Numbered from the stretch's first letter, positions 9,461 through 18,877 are shown. The stretch: 64,000 bases of DNA from Vreelandella alkaliphila (GCF_016107625.1 NZ_JABASV010000001.1:310001-374000), one strand, 5' to 3'. Notes: generated from the sequence alone by a model not told the origin. Translations and numbers: made by a program.

Positions 9461-9490
9461 AAGCAGCGGCGCTTGCCGCTGCTTAGTTGC
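9461..9490 (+). terminator. Terminator of the Aas fusion gene
   Basis: Perfect 10-bp stem (9461-9470 with 9475-9484) and GCTT loop, 24 bases after the stop codon. It overlaps the stop region of the convergent mscS-type gene. The T tract is poor. Confidence 0.6.
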
Positions 9491-9493
9491 CTT

Positions 9494-11224
9494 CTATTCA
9501 GGCGGTTTACCCGCAGAACTATCCGCGTCCTGCGAACGCTTGCCTTGCCCTTCTCCGCGTGCAATATCCTCATGGCTAATAACCATGATTTCCCTTGGCC
9601 ACCACTCTGGATGGTTATCGCGGATAAAGGCCAGCAGCTTCTCGCGCAGGTTCATCTCGGCCGTCCAGCCTGCCATGGGGTCAGATGTCATTAAATAGCA
9701 GGTGATAGTCTGGGCCGTCCCCGTTTGTGCCGTCACGTAACAGAGCAGCTTATGGTGTTCAACAACGTTCTCCTCCTCTTTGGCGAATTCGAGGAATTTA
9801 TCTCTTAGCAGCCCTATATCGGCACTGAGGTGAAGCGTCAGCACCAAGGATCGGTACATCTTGGTACTCTTCACTGACAAATTATCGAAAGGCTTGGAGG
9901 TGAAGTAGGTTACGGGCACTATCAAGCGTCGTTCGTCCCATGATCGCAGTCGAATATAGGTATAAAAGATCCCTTCGACATAACACCACTCCCCTTCAAA
10001 GATCACCAAGTCGCCGATACGGATAGGCTTGGCAAGCGATAGCTGAAACGAGGAGAGAATATTGCCAAGAACCGTTTGCCCCGCCACACCCACTAATACT
10101 GCCAATACGCTGGCAGACGCCAAAATAGACAAGCCAAGGGTTTCGAAAAGCTGAACTTGGCCTAGGATGTAGATAGATACACCGGTCACGGTGATCAGAA
10201 TAATGGCCCGGCGCAATGCGTATAGCGAGGTTAGCAGCCGTCGCTGATCTTTAGGCTTCGTGTCGTCAATTTCCCCTACCAAGCGTCGCGTTAAACGCAG
10301 CATAATCGTGTCAACAAAACGCAGCGCAATAGTACCTGCGCCCCAGGCCATGATAGAGATCAACAGCACGCGGAACGTCGTCGTCGCAATAGCGGAAAAC
10401 GATACAACGTAGTCCAGTAACATCTGTGTTACCAGCGACATAACAATCATCGCCATGGGCACGCCAATTTGATCGGCAAAAATAGTAGACACGCCAGAGG
10501 GCAGGATGCGTGCCACTAGCCCAACAACGTAGTAAGTAACCACCCCCACCGTGCCAATGGCGATTAAAAAAATCGGAATCGCTAACCATTCCCAGATTTT
10601 TAGCATGCCAAACGACGCCTTTAACCGCTCAGGGATATAGCGTTCCAGCATTGAAGGCCCGTACTCTTCGTAGAGAGCCGGAATAAACGACACGCTTTCT
10701 GGCATCACTAACCACACAGGGTCTTCTTCACCTACGCGGTAGCGCCCCAGTCGAACATCGTAGGCTTGGCCCTCTACCTTTAGGGCAGCCAGCTCAATAT
10801 TGCGCTGTGGCTCTCCTGCCAGGGGGTTCTGTCCGGAAGGATCTTCTATCACAGCATCTTGACGGCCAGACATATTAGACGCATTCAACCATTCACCACG
10901 TTTTAGTACCTCCGCTAACTGCCTAGCGAGCTCGGCGCCCTGAGACTGCTGCTCGCCTGGGTCAATATCGTTGAGGTTCAGCATATGCGCCGCTGTGGCG
11001 TAATCTTCGCTTTCGGTGAACGCTAAAAAACTGCGAACCATTTCCCGTGGCGACATCCGCCCAACCTCTTCGGGCACATCGCCTAGCCCTGTGTTAAGCG
11101 AGTCAATAGCGAACCACCGCTCATTTTCGCTCTCATCTCCTTGAGTTTGCGCTATGCATGCGCTGGAAAACACCAGAGTGACAACCAGCGCAACCCGCAC
11201 AAGCCACGAGCTGTTCTTTTTCAT
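9494..11224 (-). CDS. MscS-family mechanosensitive channel
   Basis: 576 residues from ATG 11224, chosen because it has AAGG upstream and opens a signal peptide (MKKNSSWLVRVALVVTLVFSSA-CIA). A periplasmic domain (~30-195) precedes several membrane segments (~210-400). The MscS core is seen in LSILASASVLAVLVGVAGQTVLGNI (pore helix TM3 with its Gly/Ala pattern) and the following beta domain SLAKPIRIGDLVIFEGEW. Such channels release solutes on hypo-osmotic shock. The large N-terminal domain puts it with the larger MscS relatives, not with minimal MscS (286 residues). The C-terminus is charged and low-complexity. Confidence 0.87.
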   Translation of the reverse strand: MKKNSSWLVRVALVVTLVFSSACIAQTQGDESENERWFAIDSLNTGLGDVPEEVGRMSPREMVRSFLAFTESEDYATAAHMLNLNDIDPGEQQSQGAELARQLAEVLKRGEWLNASNMSGRQDAVIEDPSGQNPLAGEPQRNIELAALKVEGQAYDVRLGRYRVGEEDPVWLVMPESVSFIPALYEEYGPSMLERYIPERLKASFGMLKIWEWLAIPIFLIAIGTVGVVTYYVVGLVARILPSGVSTIFADQIGVPMAMIVMSLVTQMLLDYVVSFSAIATTTFRVLLISIMAWGAGTIALRFVDTIMLRLTRRLVGEIDDTKPKDQRRLLTSLYALRRAIILITVTGVSIYILGQVQLFETLGLSILASASVLAVLVGVAGQTVLGNILSSFQLSLAKPIRIGDLVIFEGEWCYVEGIFYTYIRLRSWDERRLIVPVTYFTSKPFDNLSVKSTKMYRSLVLTLHLSADIGLLRDKFLEFAKEEENVVEHHKLLCYVTAQTGTAQTITCYLMTSDPMAGWTAEMNLREKLLAFIRDNHPEWWPREIMVISHEDIARGEGQGKRSQDADSSAGKPPE

Positions 11225-11472
11225 ACCAACCTTGTCATTTAAAGTAAGTGAGCCAAATAACCAGTCACCAACTGGCGAAAAAAGCCGCCAGCCCAGCGCT
11301 GAACACTGAGCTTCCATGTCAGTGATTGACCAAAGTACAGTCTACGTTCTTCAATCAAGCAAGCACCTAGCGTTCCAGCACTGCAACACTGAGTCTCAGC
11401 TGCACTATCTATTACTTGCCTCACCTAACACGTACCCTTCTTAACCAGCAACGTACTCTTTAAGGAGAAACG

Positions 11473-12354
11473 ATGAAAAAGTTAGTAGGTGTTACCAGCG
11501 CTCCACGCCCTCACTGGGTGGGTGACGGCTTTCCGGCGCGTTCGCTGTTCTCCTATGGCCCACGCTCCGAGCAGTTGAGTCCCTTTTTGTTACTGGACTA
11601 TGCTGGGCCCGCCGACTTTACTCCCACCACGCGGCCACGCGGTGTCGGGCAACACCCGCACCGAGGGTTTGAAACCGTCACGATTGTCTACCAAGGAGAA
11701 GTGGCGCACCGCGACTCAACGGGCAAAGGCGGCGTAATTGGCCCAGGCGACGTGCAGTGGATGACGGCGGGTGCGGGTATCCTGCACGATGAGTTTCATT
11801 CGCCCGCATTTACAGAGCAAGGCGGCACACTTGAGATGGTGCAGCTGTGGGTAAACTTACCCGCCAAAGACAAAATGGCCACACCAGGCTATCAGGCAAT
11901 TTTTAATGCCCAGATTCCTGTGACAGCACTACCTGATCAAGCTGGGAGCGTCCGCGTGATCGCCGGCAGCTATATAGATGACAACCGTAAGGCTCACTCG
12001 GGCCCAGCACAGACGTTCTCACCGATGAACGTATGGGATGTGCGGCTAAACGGTGGTAAGACAACCACGCTGACGCAGCCGGATGGATGGACAACCCTGC
12101 TGGTCGTGCTAAAAGGTACGGTTCAAGTCAATGGCGAAGAGGTACTGCGTGACGCGCAAGTAGCCGAGCTTTCTAGAGCAGGTGACGCACTGACGCTTGA
12201 AGCCAATAATGACGCAACCCTGTTGCTGCTAAGTGGCGAGCCGCTCAATGAGCCAGTGGTAGGTCATGGGCCGTTTGTGATGAATAGCGAACGTGACATC
12301 ATTGAAGCGATAGAAGACTTTAACAACGGCCGCTTTGGCCACATGCCAAGCTAA
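11473..12354 (+). CDS. Pirin family protein (1)
   Basis: 293 residues of the bicupin pirin family. The metal-binding motif of the N-terminal cupin is clear: HPHRGFETVT with His-His and a later Glu (HDEFHS region), plus DYAGPADF. Bacterial pirins include quercetinase-like dioxygenases (YhaK/YhhW) and redox-sensitive regulators; which applies here cannot be told. AAGGAGA precedes the ATG by six bases. It converges on a second pirin gene across a good terminator. The 248-base gap to mscS holds the divergent promoters. Confidence 0.92.
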   Translation: MKKLVGVTSAPRPHWVGDGFPARSLFSYGPRSEQLSPFLLLDYAGPADFTPTTRPRGVGQHPHRGFETVTIVYQGEVAHRDSTGKGGVIGPGDVQWMTAGAGILHDEFHSPAFTEQGGTLEMVQLWVNLPAKDKMATPGYQAIFNAQIPVTALPDQAGSVRVIAGSYIDDNRKAHSGPAQTFSPMNVWDVRLNGGKTTTLTQPDGWTTLLVVLKGTVQVNGEEVLRDAQVAELSRAGDALTLEANNDATLLLLSGEPLNEPVVGHGPFVMNSERDIIEAIEDFNNGRFGHMPS

Positions 12355-12408
12355 TGACATCGCTATTTAAGTAACAACTTTTCAAGCAACTACTGTTGAA
12401 GTAACAAT

Positions 12409-12435
12409 AGGGCTGGCTTAATAGCCAGCCCTTCC
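12409..12435. terminator. Bidirectional terminator between the two pirin genes
   Basis: Perfect 10-bp stem (12409-12418 with 12423-12432), TAAT loop, sited between two convergent stop codons. Confidence 0.75.
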
Positions 12436-12443
12436 ACTACGAA

Positions 12444-13391
12444 TTAATTACGCTGCTGGCCTGGAAAGGGAATGAATTCTTCATCGTCCCCCGGCGGCAA
12501 TTTAAATCGCCCATGCTCGAAGTCACCTTCCATCCACGCCTGCTTAGCAGCCGCTAATTTTTCCCGGGAAGATGCCACGAAGTTCCAAGAGATATAGCGT
12601 GGCCCATTGAGCGTTTCGCCGCCGAGCAGCATTAGCCGAGCTCCGCTTTCGCCCGCGGTTACGGTGATGGGATCACCCGGACGGAAAACCATCATTTGTC
12701 CCGCATCGAATGTATCCCCTGCAATACTAACGCTACCCGACGTTACATAGAGGCCACGATCTTCGTGACCATCGGGCAAAGGAAGCTTAGCGCCGGGTTG
12801 GAGTACCGCATCCGCATAGAACATCTCCGAAAAGGTCTGTACAGGCGCCTGTTCACCCCATGCCGTACCAAGAATCAAGCGAATCTCTTTACCCTCACCT
12901 TTAAGCAGCGGCAATGTCTCCTGCCCATGATGCGCAAAGCTGGCGGGTTTATCTTCGTATGCTTCAGGCAGTGCCACCCACGTCTGAATACCAAACAGGG
13001 AGTGCTTATTCTGACGTGTAGCGGGGCTAGTACGCTCGGAATGGGTCACGCCATTACCAGCAACCATCCAATTAACCGCCCCAGGATGAATCATCTGATT
13101 AGTCCCCAGACTGTCACGATGCTGGAACTCTCCCTGGTACAAGTAAGTGACCGTAGCAAGTCCAATATGGGGATGAGGACGAACATCGATACCATCTTCT
13201 CTAAGAAATTCAGCGGGCCCCATCTGATCGAAAAAAATAAATGGACCAACCATCTGGCGCTTAGGCGCGGGAAGCGCACGCCGTACCTCAAAGCCGCCTA
13301 GGTCGTGTGCACGAGGTACGATCAGTGTTTCAATATCGTGTAGGTTGCCTGCGGAAGGACATTTGGGCTCAATATCGGGCATCCAGCTCAT
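12444..13391 (-). CDS. Pirin family protein (2)
   Basis: 315 residues. Cupin motif RPHPHIGLATVTYLYQGEF and NWMVAGNGVTHSER give the iron-binding His/His/His/Glu set of pirins. The opening DIETLIVPRAHDLGGFEVRRALP is typical of the YhhW/Pir-like subgroup and differs from the neighbour gene, so the two are distant paralogues and not a recent duplication. The likely role is redox-related or quercetinase-like. It is followed upstream on the same strand by ycaC, with 218 bases between, including the ycaC terminator, so it has its own promoter. Confidence 0.92.
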   Translation of the reverse strand: MSWMPDIEPKCPSAGNLHDIETLIVPRAHDLGGFEVRRALPAPKRQMVGPFIFFDQMGPAEFLREDGIDVRPHPHIGLATVTYLYQGEFQHRDSLGTNQMIHPGAVNWMVAGNGVTHSERTSPATRQNKHSLFGIQTWVALPEAYEDKPASFAHHGQETLPLLKGEGKEIRLILGTAWGEQAPVQTFSEMFYADAVLQPGAKLPLPDGHEDRGLYVTSGSVSIAGDTFDAGQMMVFRPGDPITVTAGESGARLMLLGGETLNGPRYISWNFVASSREKLAAAKQAWMEGDFEHGRFKLPPGDDEEFIPFPGQQRN

Positions 13392-13520
13392 AGGAGTTTC
13401 TCCATAAATAATGGACAGCGGAGCAATGGCATCATCGATAGTTTCTATTTCACAAAGCTATTTATTTTTACAAAGCTACCGTCTAGCCAATCACTTACCT
13501 TTAATAAATAGCTCAAAAGT

Positions 13521-13553
13521 ATTAAAAAAACCGGAAGCTCACTCACTTCCGGT
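13521..13553 (-). terminator. Terminator of ycaC
   Basis: 8-bp stem (13530-13537 with 13546-13553) followed on the minus strand by seven T. It sits ~57 bases after the ycaC stop, beyond the 26-bp tandem repeat. Confidence 0.85.
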
Positions 13554-13573
13554 CAAAACACGGTTTACTTCTT

Positions 13574-13631
13574 GTCAGAGTCCTTATTCAGAGCCCTTTG
13601 TCAGAGTCCTTAGTCAGAGCCCTTTGTCAAA
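13574..13631. repeat. 26-bp tandem duplication at the 3' end of ycaC
   Basis: Units 13574-13599 and 13600-13625 differ at one base, and a partial third unit follows to ~13631. The second unit includes the ycaC stop codon (13610-13612), so the last codons of the gene have been duplicated into the 3' untranslated region. Confidence 0.85.
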
Positions 13632-14239
13632 GTACTGTAGCTATTCATTAAGTTGCGATAGTCGGGGATATGATTAGAGAAGAGCGCCCCTAGGCCTTCA
13701 ATATCATTTCTCCAATCACGATGAAGTTCGCAGGCAGCACCAAACCAGGTCATTAACTGGGCACCAGCGCCGGACATACGGTCCCAAGCAGCATCGCGGG
13801 TAAGTTCGTTAAAGGTACCCGATGCATCGGTGATCACGAACACATCAAACTCTTCTTCAAGTGCGGAAAGTGCCGGGAAAGCCACACACACTTCTGTCAC
13901 CACGCCTGCAATAATCAGCTGTTTCTTACCAGTCGCCTTAACCGCTTTTACAAAATCTTCGTTATCCCAGGCATTAATTTGTCCAGGGCGTGCTATGTAA
14001 GGCGCCTCTGGAAACATCTCTTTTAATTCAGGCACCAGGGGCCCATTAGGCCCATCTTCGAAGCTTGTGGTAAGAATCGTTGGCAGACCAAAGTATTTCG
14101 CCAAGTCCGCAAGCGCCAGTACGTTATTTTTGAACCGATCAGGGTCAATATCACGAACTAAGGACAACAGCCCAGTTTGATGATCTACTAAAAGAACGGC
14201 GGCGTTATCTTTATCGAGACGAACATAGGGGTTAGCCAT
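13610..14239 (-). CDS. ycaC: YcaC-type isochorismatase-like hydrolase
   Basis: 209 residues, almost identical in pattern to E. coli YcaC (208 residues) along its whole length: PYVRLDK, LLVDHQTGLLSLVRDI, ARPGQINAWDNEDF, GVVTEVCVAFPALSA. The cysteine-hydrolase residues are Asp19, the Lys/Arg region at ~84 and Cys118. The physiological substrate of YcaC is unknown. GGAG lies upstream of the ATG (AAAGGAGTATGTC). It is divergent from a LysR regulator that probably controls it, and near two pirins. Confidence 0.93.
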   Translation of the reverse strand: MANPYVRLDKDNAAVLLVDHQTGLLSLVRDIDPDRFKNNVLALADLAKYFGLPTILTTSFEDGPNGPLVPELKEMFPEAPYIARPGQINAWDNEDFVKAVKATGKKQLIIAGVVTEVCVAFPALSALEEEFDVFVITDASGTFNELTRDAAWDRMSGAGAQLMTWFGAACELHRDWRNDIEGLGALFSNHIPDYRNLMNSYSTLTKGSD

Positions 14240-14395
14240 GACATACTCCTTTATCTATTAGCTTGGGTGGGCTTTTGGAAAACAAAGATCCAACAGCTTT
14301 TGCGCATGCCATAAAGAGTTTAGTAGTTCGCTTACTTGATGATTAGATGGGAAATTAAGACACAGCGTTGCATAGGGAGAACAGAGGGAGAACAC

Positions 14396-15307
14396 ATGAC
14401 GCCCCCTAATCTGAATGATCTTTATTATTTTGTGAAGGTAGTCGACCATGGAGGTTTTTCTCCGGCGGGCCGTGCCCTGGGTATTGCTAAATCAAAATTA
14501 AGCAGACGGGTGGGAGAATTAGAAAATCAGCTTAACGTGCGCTTGATGCACCGTTCGACCCGCCACTTCACTCTCACTGATATTGGCCAACGCTACTACC
14601 AGCACTGCAAAGCCATGCTAGTAGAGGCCGAAGCAGCTCAACAGTTCATCGAAGAAACCAAACAAGTGCCCTGCGGTACTATCCGTATCAGTTGCCCTAC
14701 GGGGCTATTGAGCTTTCACGTGAGTGCAATACTAGCGGATTTCATGGTGCTCTACCCAGATGTCCAGGTACACCTGGAAGGAACTAACCGCCGTATAGAC
14801 CCGTTTGTTGAAGGCTTTGATATTGCGCTCCGAGCCCGCCCTCTTCCATTGGAAGATAGCGAGCTTATTCTGAAGGTACTATCGGATCGCGGGCAATGCT
14901 TGGTAGCAAGCCCAACACTGATTGAACAGCACGGCATGCCATCAACGCCCAACGATCTTCGCAAACTGCCTAGCCTAAGCAGAGCAAGGCCAGAGGAAGC
15001 TCACGTTTGGCACCTTCAGCGCGACGGTGAAGAGCGCCGAATTGAACATTCTCCACGGTTTATTACCACTGATATGACCGCACTTTATAGAGCCGCATTG
15101 GCGGGTGTTGGCATCGTTCAATTACCAAGACTAATGCTGGAGGATTCACTAACATCAAAGGCACTTATATCGGTATTGCCCGAGTGGGAGCCTCGACGGG
15201 AAGTCATCCACGCTGTTTACCCCTCTCGCCGCGGTTTACTTCCCTCAGTAAGGGCGCTGCTTGATTTCTTAGCCGAGCGCTATGCGGCAATGGGTATTGA
15301 ACACTGA
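14396..15307 (+). CDS. LysR-family transcriptional regulator
   Basis: 303 residues from ATG 14396, which has AGAGGGAG six bases upstream; the frame opens earlier but lacks family similarity there. N-terminal winged HTH (about 3-62: LNDLYYFVKVVDHGGFSPAGRALGIAKSKLSRRVGELE in pattern) and a type-2 periplasmic-binding-like effector domain (~90-295). It is transcribed divergently from ycaC (156-base gap). This arrangement with ycaC and pirin is usual for a local regulator. Confidence 0.9.
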   Translation: MTPPNLNDLYYFVKVVDHGGFSPAGRALGIAKSKLSRRVGELENQLNVRLMHRSTRHFTLTDIGQRYYQHCKAMLVEAEAAQQFIEETKQVPCGTIRISCPTGLLSFHVSAILADFMVLYPDVQVHLEGTNRRIDPFVEGFDIALRARPLPLEDSELILKVLSDRGQCLVASPTLIEQHGMPSTPNDLRKLPSLSRARPEEAHVWHLQRDGEERRIEHSPRFITTDMTALYRAALAGVGIVQLPRLMLEDSLTSKALISVLPEWEPRREVIHAVYPSRRGLLPSVRALLDFLAERYAAMGIEH

Positions 15308-15316
15308 TGCAACGCA

Positions 15317-15862
15317 TCACCTTTCCATCTCTCCCAAGCGGTTTAGCGATTCATCGTATAGCGCCACTAGCAGTAGCTCGCCGTGCTCGTTGACTCGGAA
15401 CTGGCCGTAGCGGGCGGGCTCAAAACGCTCGGCGTGTCCTTCCTGAAAGAAAAACGCATCCGTAGCAAAGCGCACGTCCCCATTGCGCAGCCGATAACGT
15501 AAACGCCTTTCGTCGTCACCTAGCGGCGTGCCATCATCCAAGCGCTGGAAGTGTGCGATTGATGCGTCATCCAAACGAACCACCACGCTGTCATTGGCTG
15601 CCGTTTGCATGGCATTTCCACCCGCCTCTTCGTGGCGATCCATTGCGCGCTGCATGCGAATACGGTTAGCCAACGCAAAGTTTAGCGCCATGTAGTCGCC
15701 CTGCATTAACGAGCGCGGATCAACCGGGGCAAGCTCCAAATAAACAATCTCACCTTCGGCCAGATGATGCTCTTTCTGCCAAATAGTCCAGTTAACCACC
15801 GCTAGCACAACGACAGTGGCGGCAATTACTAACCAGCGGTGTCGCGTCACGTTACTGCTCAT
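15317..15862 (-). CDS. GDYXXLXY-domain membrane-anchored protein
   Basis: 181 residues with one N-terminal membrane segment (about 10-25) and the naming motif GDYMALNF at ~54-61. The rest is predicted outside the cytoplasm. Function unknown. Its start overlaps the end of the DUF4401 gene by 11 bases and it forms the last gene of a three-gene membrane operon; these three families are regularly found together. Confidence 0.82.
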   Translation of the reverse strand: MSSNVTRHRWLVIAATVVVLAVVNWTIWQKEHHLAEGEIVYLELAPVDPRSLMQGDYMALNFALANRIRMQRAMDRHEEAGGNAMQTAANDSVVVRLDDASIAHFQRLDDGTPLGDDERRLRYRLRNGDVRFATDAFFFQEGHAERFEPARYGQFRVNEHGELLLVALYDESLNRLGEMER

Positions 15863-16946
15863 TGGTATCTCCTAGCGGCGCGGGCTTATGCACTGTTAGC
15901 CACTGGTTTAGCCACCAACGCTTCAATAACCAGCGAATGGATAACAGTAACGCCCCCATTGCCAGCAACATGAGTGATTTCATCAACAGCGTCACGTCCA
16001 GCCAGTAGTAGTAACTGCTAGCCGCCATCAGTAGTAACAAAATACCGCTTCCCATCAGCACCCGATGGCCAATCGTAAATCCGAGCAGTAGTACGGTAAC
16101 CCCGGCGCCAAGCCCCGGCATATAAACTGATACCACCGTCACTAGCGCGACTGCGCCGTAAATCGCCAAGCGTTGCGCAATGGCAGGCTGAGAATGCTGA
16201 CGAAATGCCTGAAGGATAACGCACACTAAGGCCAACGCCACCAAAGCAGTGCTCAGCCAACTGGCGAGCCATGGGCCAAACCACTGAGCCCCTGAATCGT
16301 AAAGCCAAGCAAGCTGGTTAGAGTATGCCTGCCCTTGAAGCACCAATAACCCTACTAACAGGCCAGCTCCCCATGCCTGAACCGCCCCTATGCGCCCTGG
16401 CCAACGACATTCATTCAACCAGAGCAGTGTAAGCACCAGCACCACCAAACCAATCGCCACCGGTGCCAGTCCATTGACTGCCAGCGCCATCGTTAACGCT
16501 AGGCTTGCTAAAAACGCCGACATACTACGGTGAACCTGGCTCGGCATGATCAGCGCCAGCGCGCACTGTAGCGCCAGCAGTACCCACCATAGGCTTGCGG
16601 AAATACCCCACATTTCGACCGCTGGCCAGGCCACTAATAATTGCCCAGCTAAACTAAACGCCAGCGCCATGTGCTCCAACACATCGCTTCGCGCTGCGCG
16701 TAGTAGTGCAAATGCCCCGCCAATCAACAGGCTGCCTACAACAAGAGAAGCCACTGAGCTTTCCAGTACAAATACCACTGCCGTGGCAATAAAGCCCAAC
16801 AAAAACAGCGCAGCTAACCAGCCGGAAAACGCCTGCAGAACCCGCACGAACCAAGGTGATTCCAGCGGCGCTGTTGATGAAGGCTCATTTAGCGCAATGC
16901 CCGCCTGAGTTAATCGCTGCTTTAACGTACTCATAGACTGACTCAT
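15852..16946 (-). CDS. DUF4401 multi-pass membrane protein
   Basis: 364 residues from ATG 16946, which overlaps the previous stop as ATGA and has GGAGG upstream. About ten hydrophobic segments run from residue ~45 to the end, with a short polar N-terminus. No catalytic motif is seen. It is translationally coupled to the DUF2157 gene before it and the GDYXXLXY gene after it. Role unknown. Confidence 0.82.
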   Translation of the reverse strand: MSQSMSTLKQRLTQAGIALNEPSSTAPLESPWFVRVLQAFSGWLAALFLLGFIATAVVFVLESSVASLVVGSLLIGGAFALLRAARSDVLEHMALAFSLAGQLLVAWPAVEMWGISASLWWVLLALQCALALIMPSQVHRSMSAFLASLALTMALAVNGLAPVAIGLVVLVLTLLWLNECRWPGRIGAVQAWGAGLLVGLLVLQGQAYSNQLAWLYDSGAQWFGPWLASWLSTALVALALVCVILQAFRQHSQPAIAQRLAIYGAVALVTVVSVYMPGLGAGVTVLLLGFTIGHRVLMGSGILLLLMAASSYYYWLDVTLLMKSLMLLAMGALLLSIRWLLKRWWLNQWLTVHKPAPLGDTNEQ

Positions 16947-17917
16947 GACGCCTCCTCCGCGTTTAATCGCTTCAGCCACATCACCGCTGCCGCCCCCATG
17001 GCAAAGACCGCACCTGCCAGCAACAGCAAGCCGCCTTCATTCCATTGGCCTTCCCATAGTACGTAGCGTGCGAGCAGCAATGTGACTACCGCAATCAGCG
17101 AGACGCAGCCCCCTGCCAACATAAATAGCTCAAGCCGCCACTGACGATAAACGCCATACAGCACTGCCAACCACACGGGGTAAACCGCCACAATCGGTGT
17201 CAACGCATGCGTTTCCCCACTCACCCACGCCATCATCAACAGTGTTAGCGGCACGCCGCTACCCAGCGCCAACAAACAAATTGCCCAACGCCCCGGCCAA
17301 CCTCGGCGCTGCGCGCCCCACTCCCAGACGACTTGAGCCGCTAAGTTGATCAGCACCAGCCCCCATAAAGCGGCGTTATCAGTAAAGAACACGCTGCCTA
17401 AAATACCGCCCCAGGTGCTGCTATATAGCCACACGGATAGGTTCAAAAGCCCTATCCACGCTACCCAAAGTGCATCAAAGCGTGCTGCCCATACCAACGG
17501 CAAAGTGAGCAGAGACCAGAGGAAAAACAGCTGCCATGGGTCTGCGCCAGTTTGGTAAACCTGTCCCACCAGCGCCAGTAGTACGCCTATCAACAGAAAC
17601 GCCGCAGTTAACGCTACGCGAAAAAGCATCACGTTCGCGCTGCCCCACACCGCAATGCCTGCCGACAACACCAGCGCGGCCTGCACTAACGCAAAGTGCG
17701 GCAGGCGGCCCATGTCCGACCAATTGAAAGCCACGAAGAACAGCACCGCGCAGGCCAGTGCCAGGCCACCCAGCCACAGCAGCAGCCGGTCAATCAACAG
17801 CGCCCAGGCGTGGGCCGACGGGTGTAGTCCCGCCACTTTAACCGCTAACGGCACTTGTTCAGGAGGTATCACTCCCTGCTCGATTAACGACATGAGTTTA
17901 CGGCGTGTAGTAGCCAT
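16943..17917 (-). CDS. DUF2157 membrane protein
   Basis: 324 residues. A ~40-residue cytoplasmic N-terminus (RRKLMSLIEQGVIPPEQ) with the DUF2157 pattern is followed by about ten membrane helices. AAGGAGA precedes the ATG. First gene of the operon with DUF4401 and GDYXXLXY proteins. Function unknown; the set is often proposed to form one membrane complex, which is inference. Confidence 0.82.
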   Translation of the reverse strand: MATTRRKLMSLIEQGVIPPEQVPLAVKVAGLHPSAHAWALLIDRLLLWLGGLALACAVLFFVAFNWSDMGRLPHFALVQAALVLSAGIAVWGSANVMLFRVALTAAFLLIGVLLALVGQVYQTGADPWQLFFLWSLLTLPLVWAARFDALWVAWIGLLNLSVWLYSSTWGGILGSVFFTDNAALWGLVLINLAAQVVWEWGAQRRGWPGRWAICLLALGSGVPLTLLMMAWVSGETHALTPIVAVYPVWLAVLYGVYRQWRLELFMLAGGCVSLIAVVTLLLARYVLWEGQWNEGGLLLLAGAVFAMGAAAVMWLKRLNAEEAS

Positions 17918-18160
17918 GGGCGCTCTCCTTGCTGAAACACACTTATTGAAATAAGGGGAGGCGTTAATGCAGACATCGCCCTATCGTTAGAGTCCCCGTG
18001 ACACATTTGTGAACTTTGCGCGATACACTCTATATCACTCCGTGACACCCCCGTAATGGTGTACATCGAAGATAGTCTCGAATCTTCCGACCAATGAGTA
18101 GGAAAATATCACCAGCATCCAAGCGCCTAGAGCCATAAGGCAAAAGCACAAAAGAAGATA

Positions 18161-18874
18161 ATGCGACGACCTATGACACGAAACGTACTGATTATTGAGG
18201 ATAACCCGGGTATCGGTGAGCTCGTCCGCATGCATGTGGCCGAGCTTGGCATGAACCCTATTCTTTGTGAGCGGGGTGATACCGGGCTTGAACGTTTTCG
18301 TGAAGGGGGCATCGACCTTGTAGTTCTCGACCTGATGCTGCCCGGCTTAGACGGGCTATCGATTTGCCGCGAAATCCGCTCCGGCCCAGGTTACGTTCCG
18401 GTACTGATGCTTACCGCTAAAAGCACTGAGCTGGATCGAGTGCTGGGCCTGGAAATGGGGGCGGATGATTACCTCACTAAGCCCTTCAGTGTGGCTGAAC
18501 TATCGGCAAGGGTGAAAGCCTTATTCCGACGCGTAGATGCCATGGCATCTGCCACCGTCACGCAACCCAGCCAGCAAGAATTAATCACCGATGGGCTGCG
18601 CATTGATCCGCTGCGTCGGCGGGTGTTTATAAAGGATCAACCAGTCGAACTCACCGCTAGGGAATTTGACCTGCTTTGGCATTTTGCCACGCATCCCGGG
18701 CGAGTATTTAGCCGTGCCCAACTGCTTGATACCGTGTGGGGCTACAGCCACGAAGGTTATGAGCATACCGTCAATACCCATATCAACCGCTTACGGGGCA
18801 AGATCGAAGCAGATCCCGCTGACCCGGCCTTTATCCAAACCGTTTGGGGGGTGGGCTATCGCTTCCGCGAATAA
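18161..18874 (+). CDS. OmpR-type response regulator
   Basis: 237 residues. Receiver domain (6-120) with acidic pair E13-D14, phospho-acceptor D57 (VVLDLMLPG) and the conserved Lys of LTKPFS; then a winged-helix DNA-binding domain (~140-235) ending GVGYRFRE. ATG 18173 is an alternative start four codons in. Four bases separate it from the sensor kinase gene. Next downstream are msrP and msrQ, an arrangement like E. coli hprRS-msrPQ, so the pair may control methionine sulfoxide repair. The 243-base gap upstream holds divergent promoters only. Confidence 0.93.
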   Translation: MRRPMTRNVLIIEDNPGIGELVRMHVAELGMNPILCERGDTGLERFREGGIDLVVLDLMLPGLDGLSICREIRSGPGYVPVLMLTAKSTELDRVLGLEMGADDYLTKPFSVAELSARVKALFRRVDAMASATVTQPSQQELITDGLRIDPLRRRVFIKDQPVELTAREFDLLWHFATHPGRVFSRAQLLDTVWGYSHEGYEHTVNTHINRLRGKIEADPADPAFIQTVWGVGYRFRE

Positions 18875-18877
18875 GTT

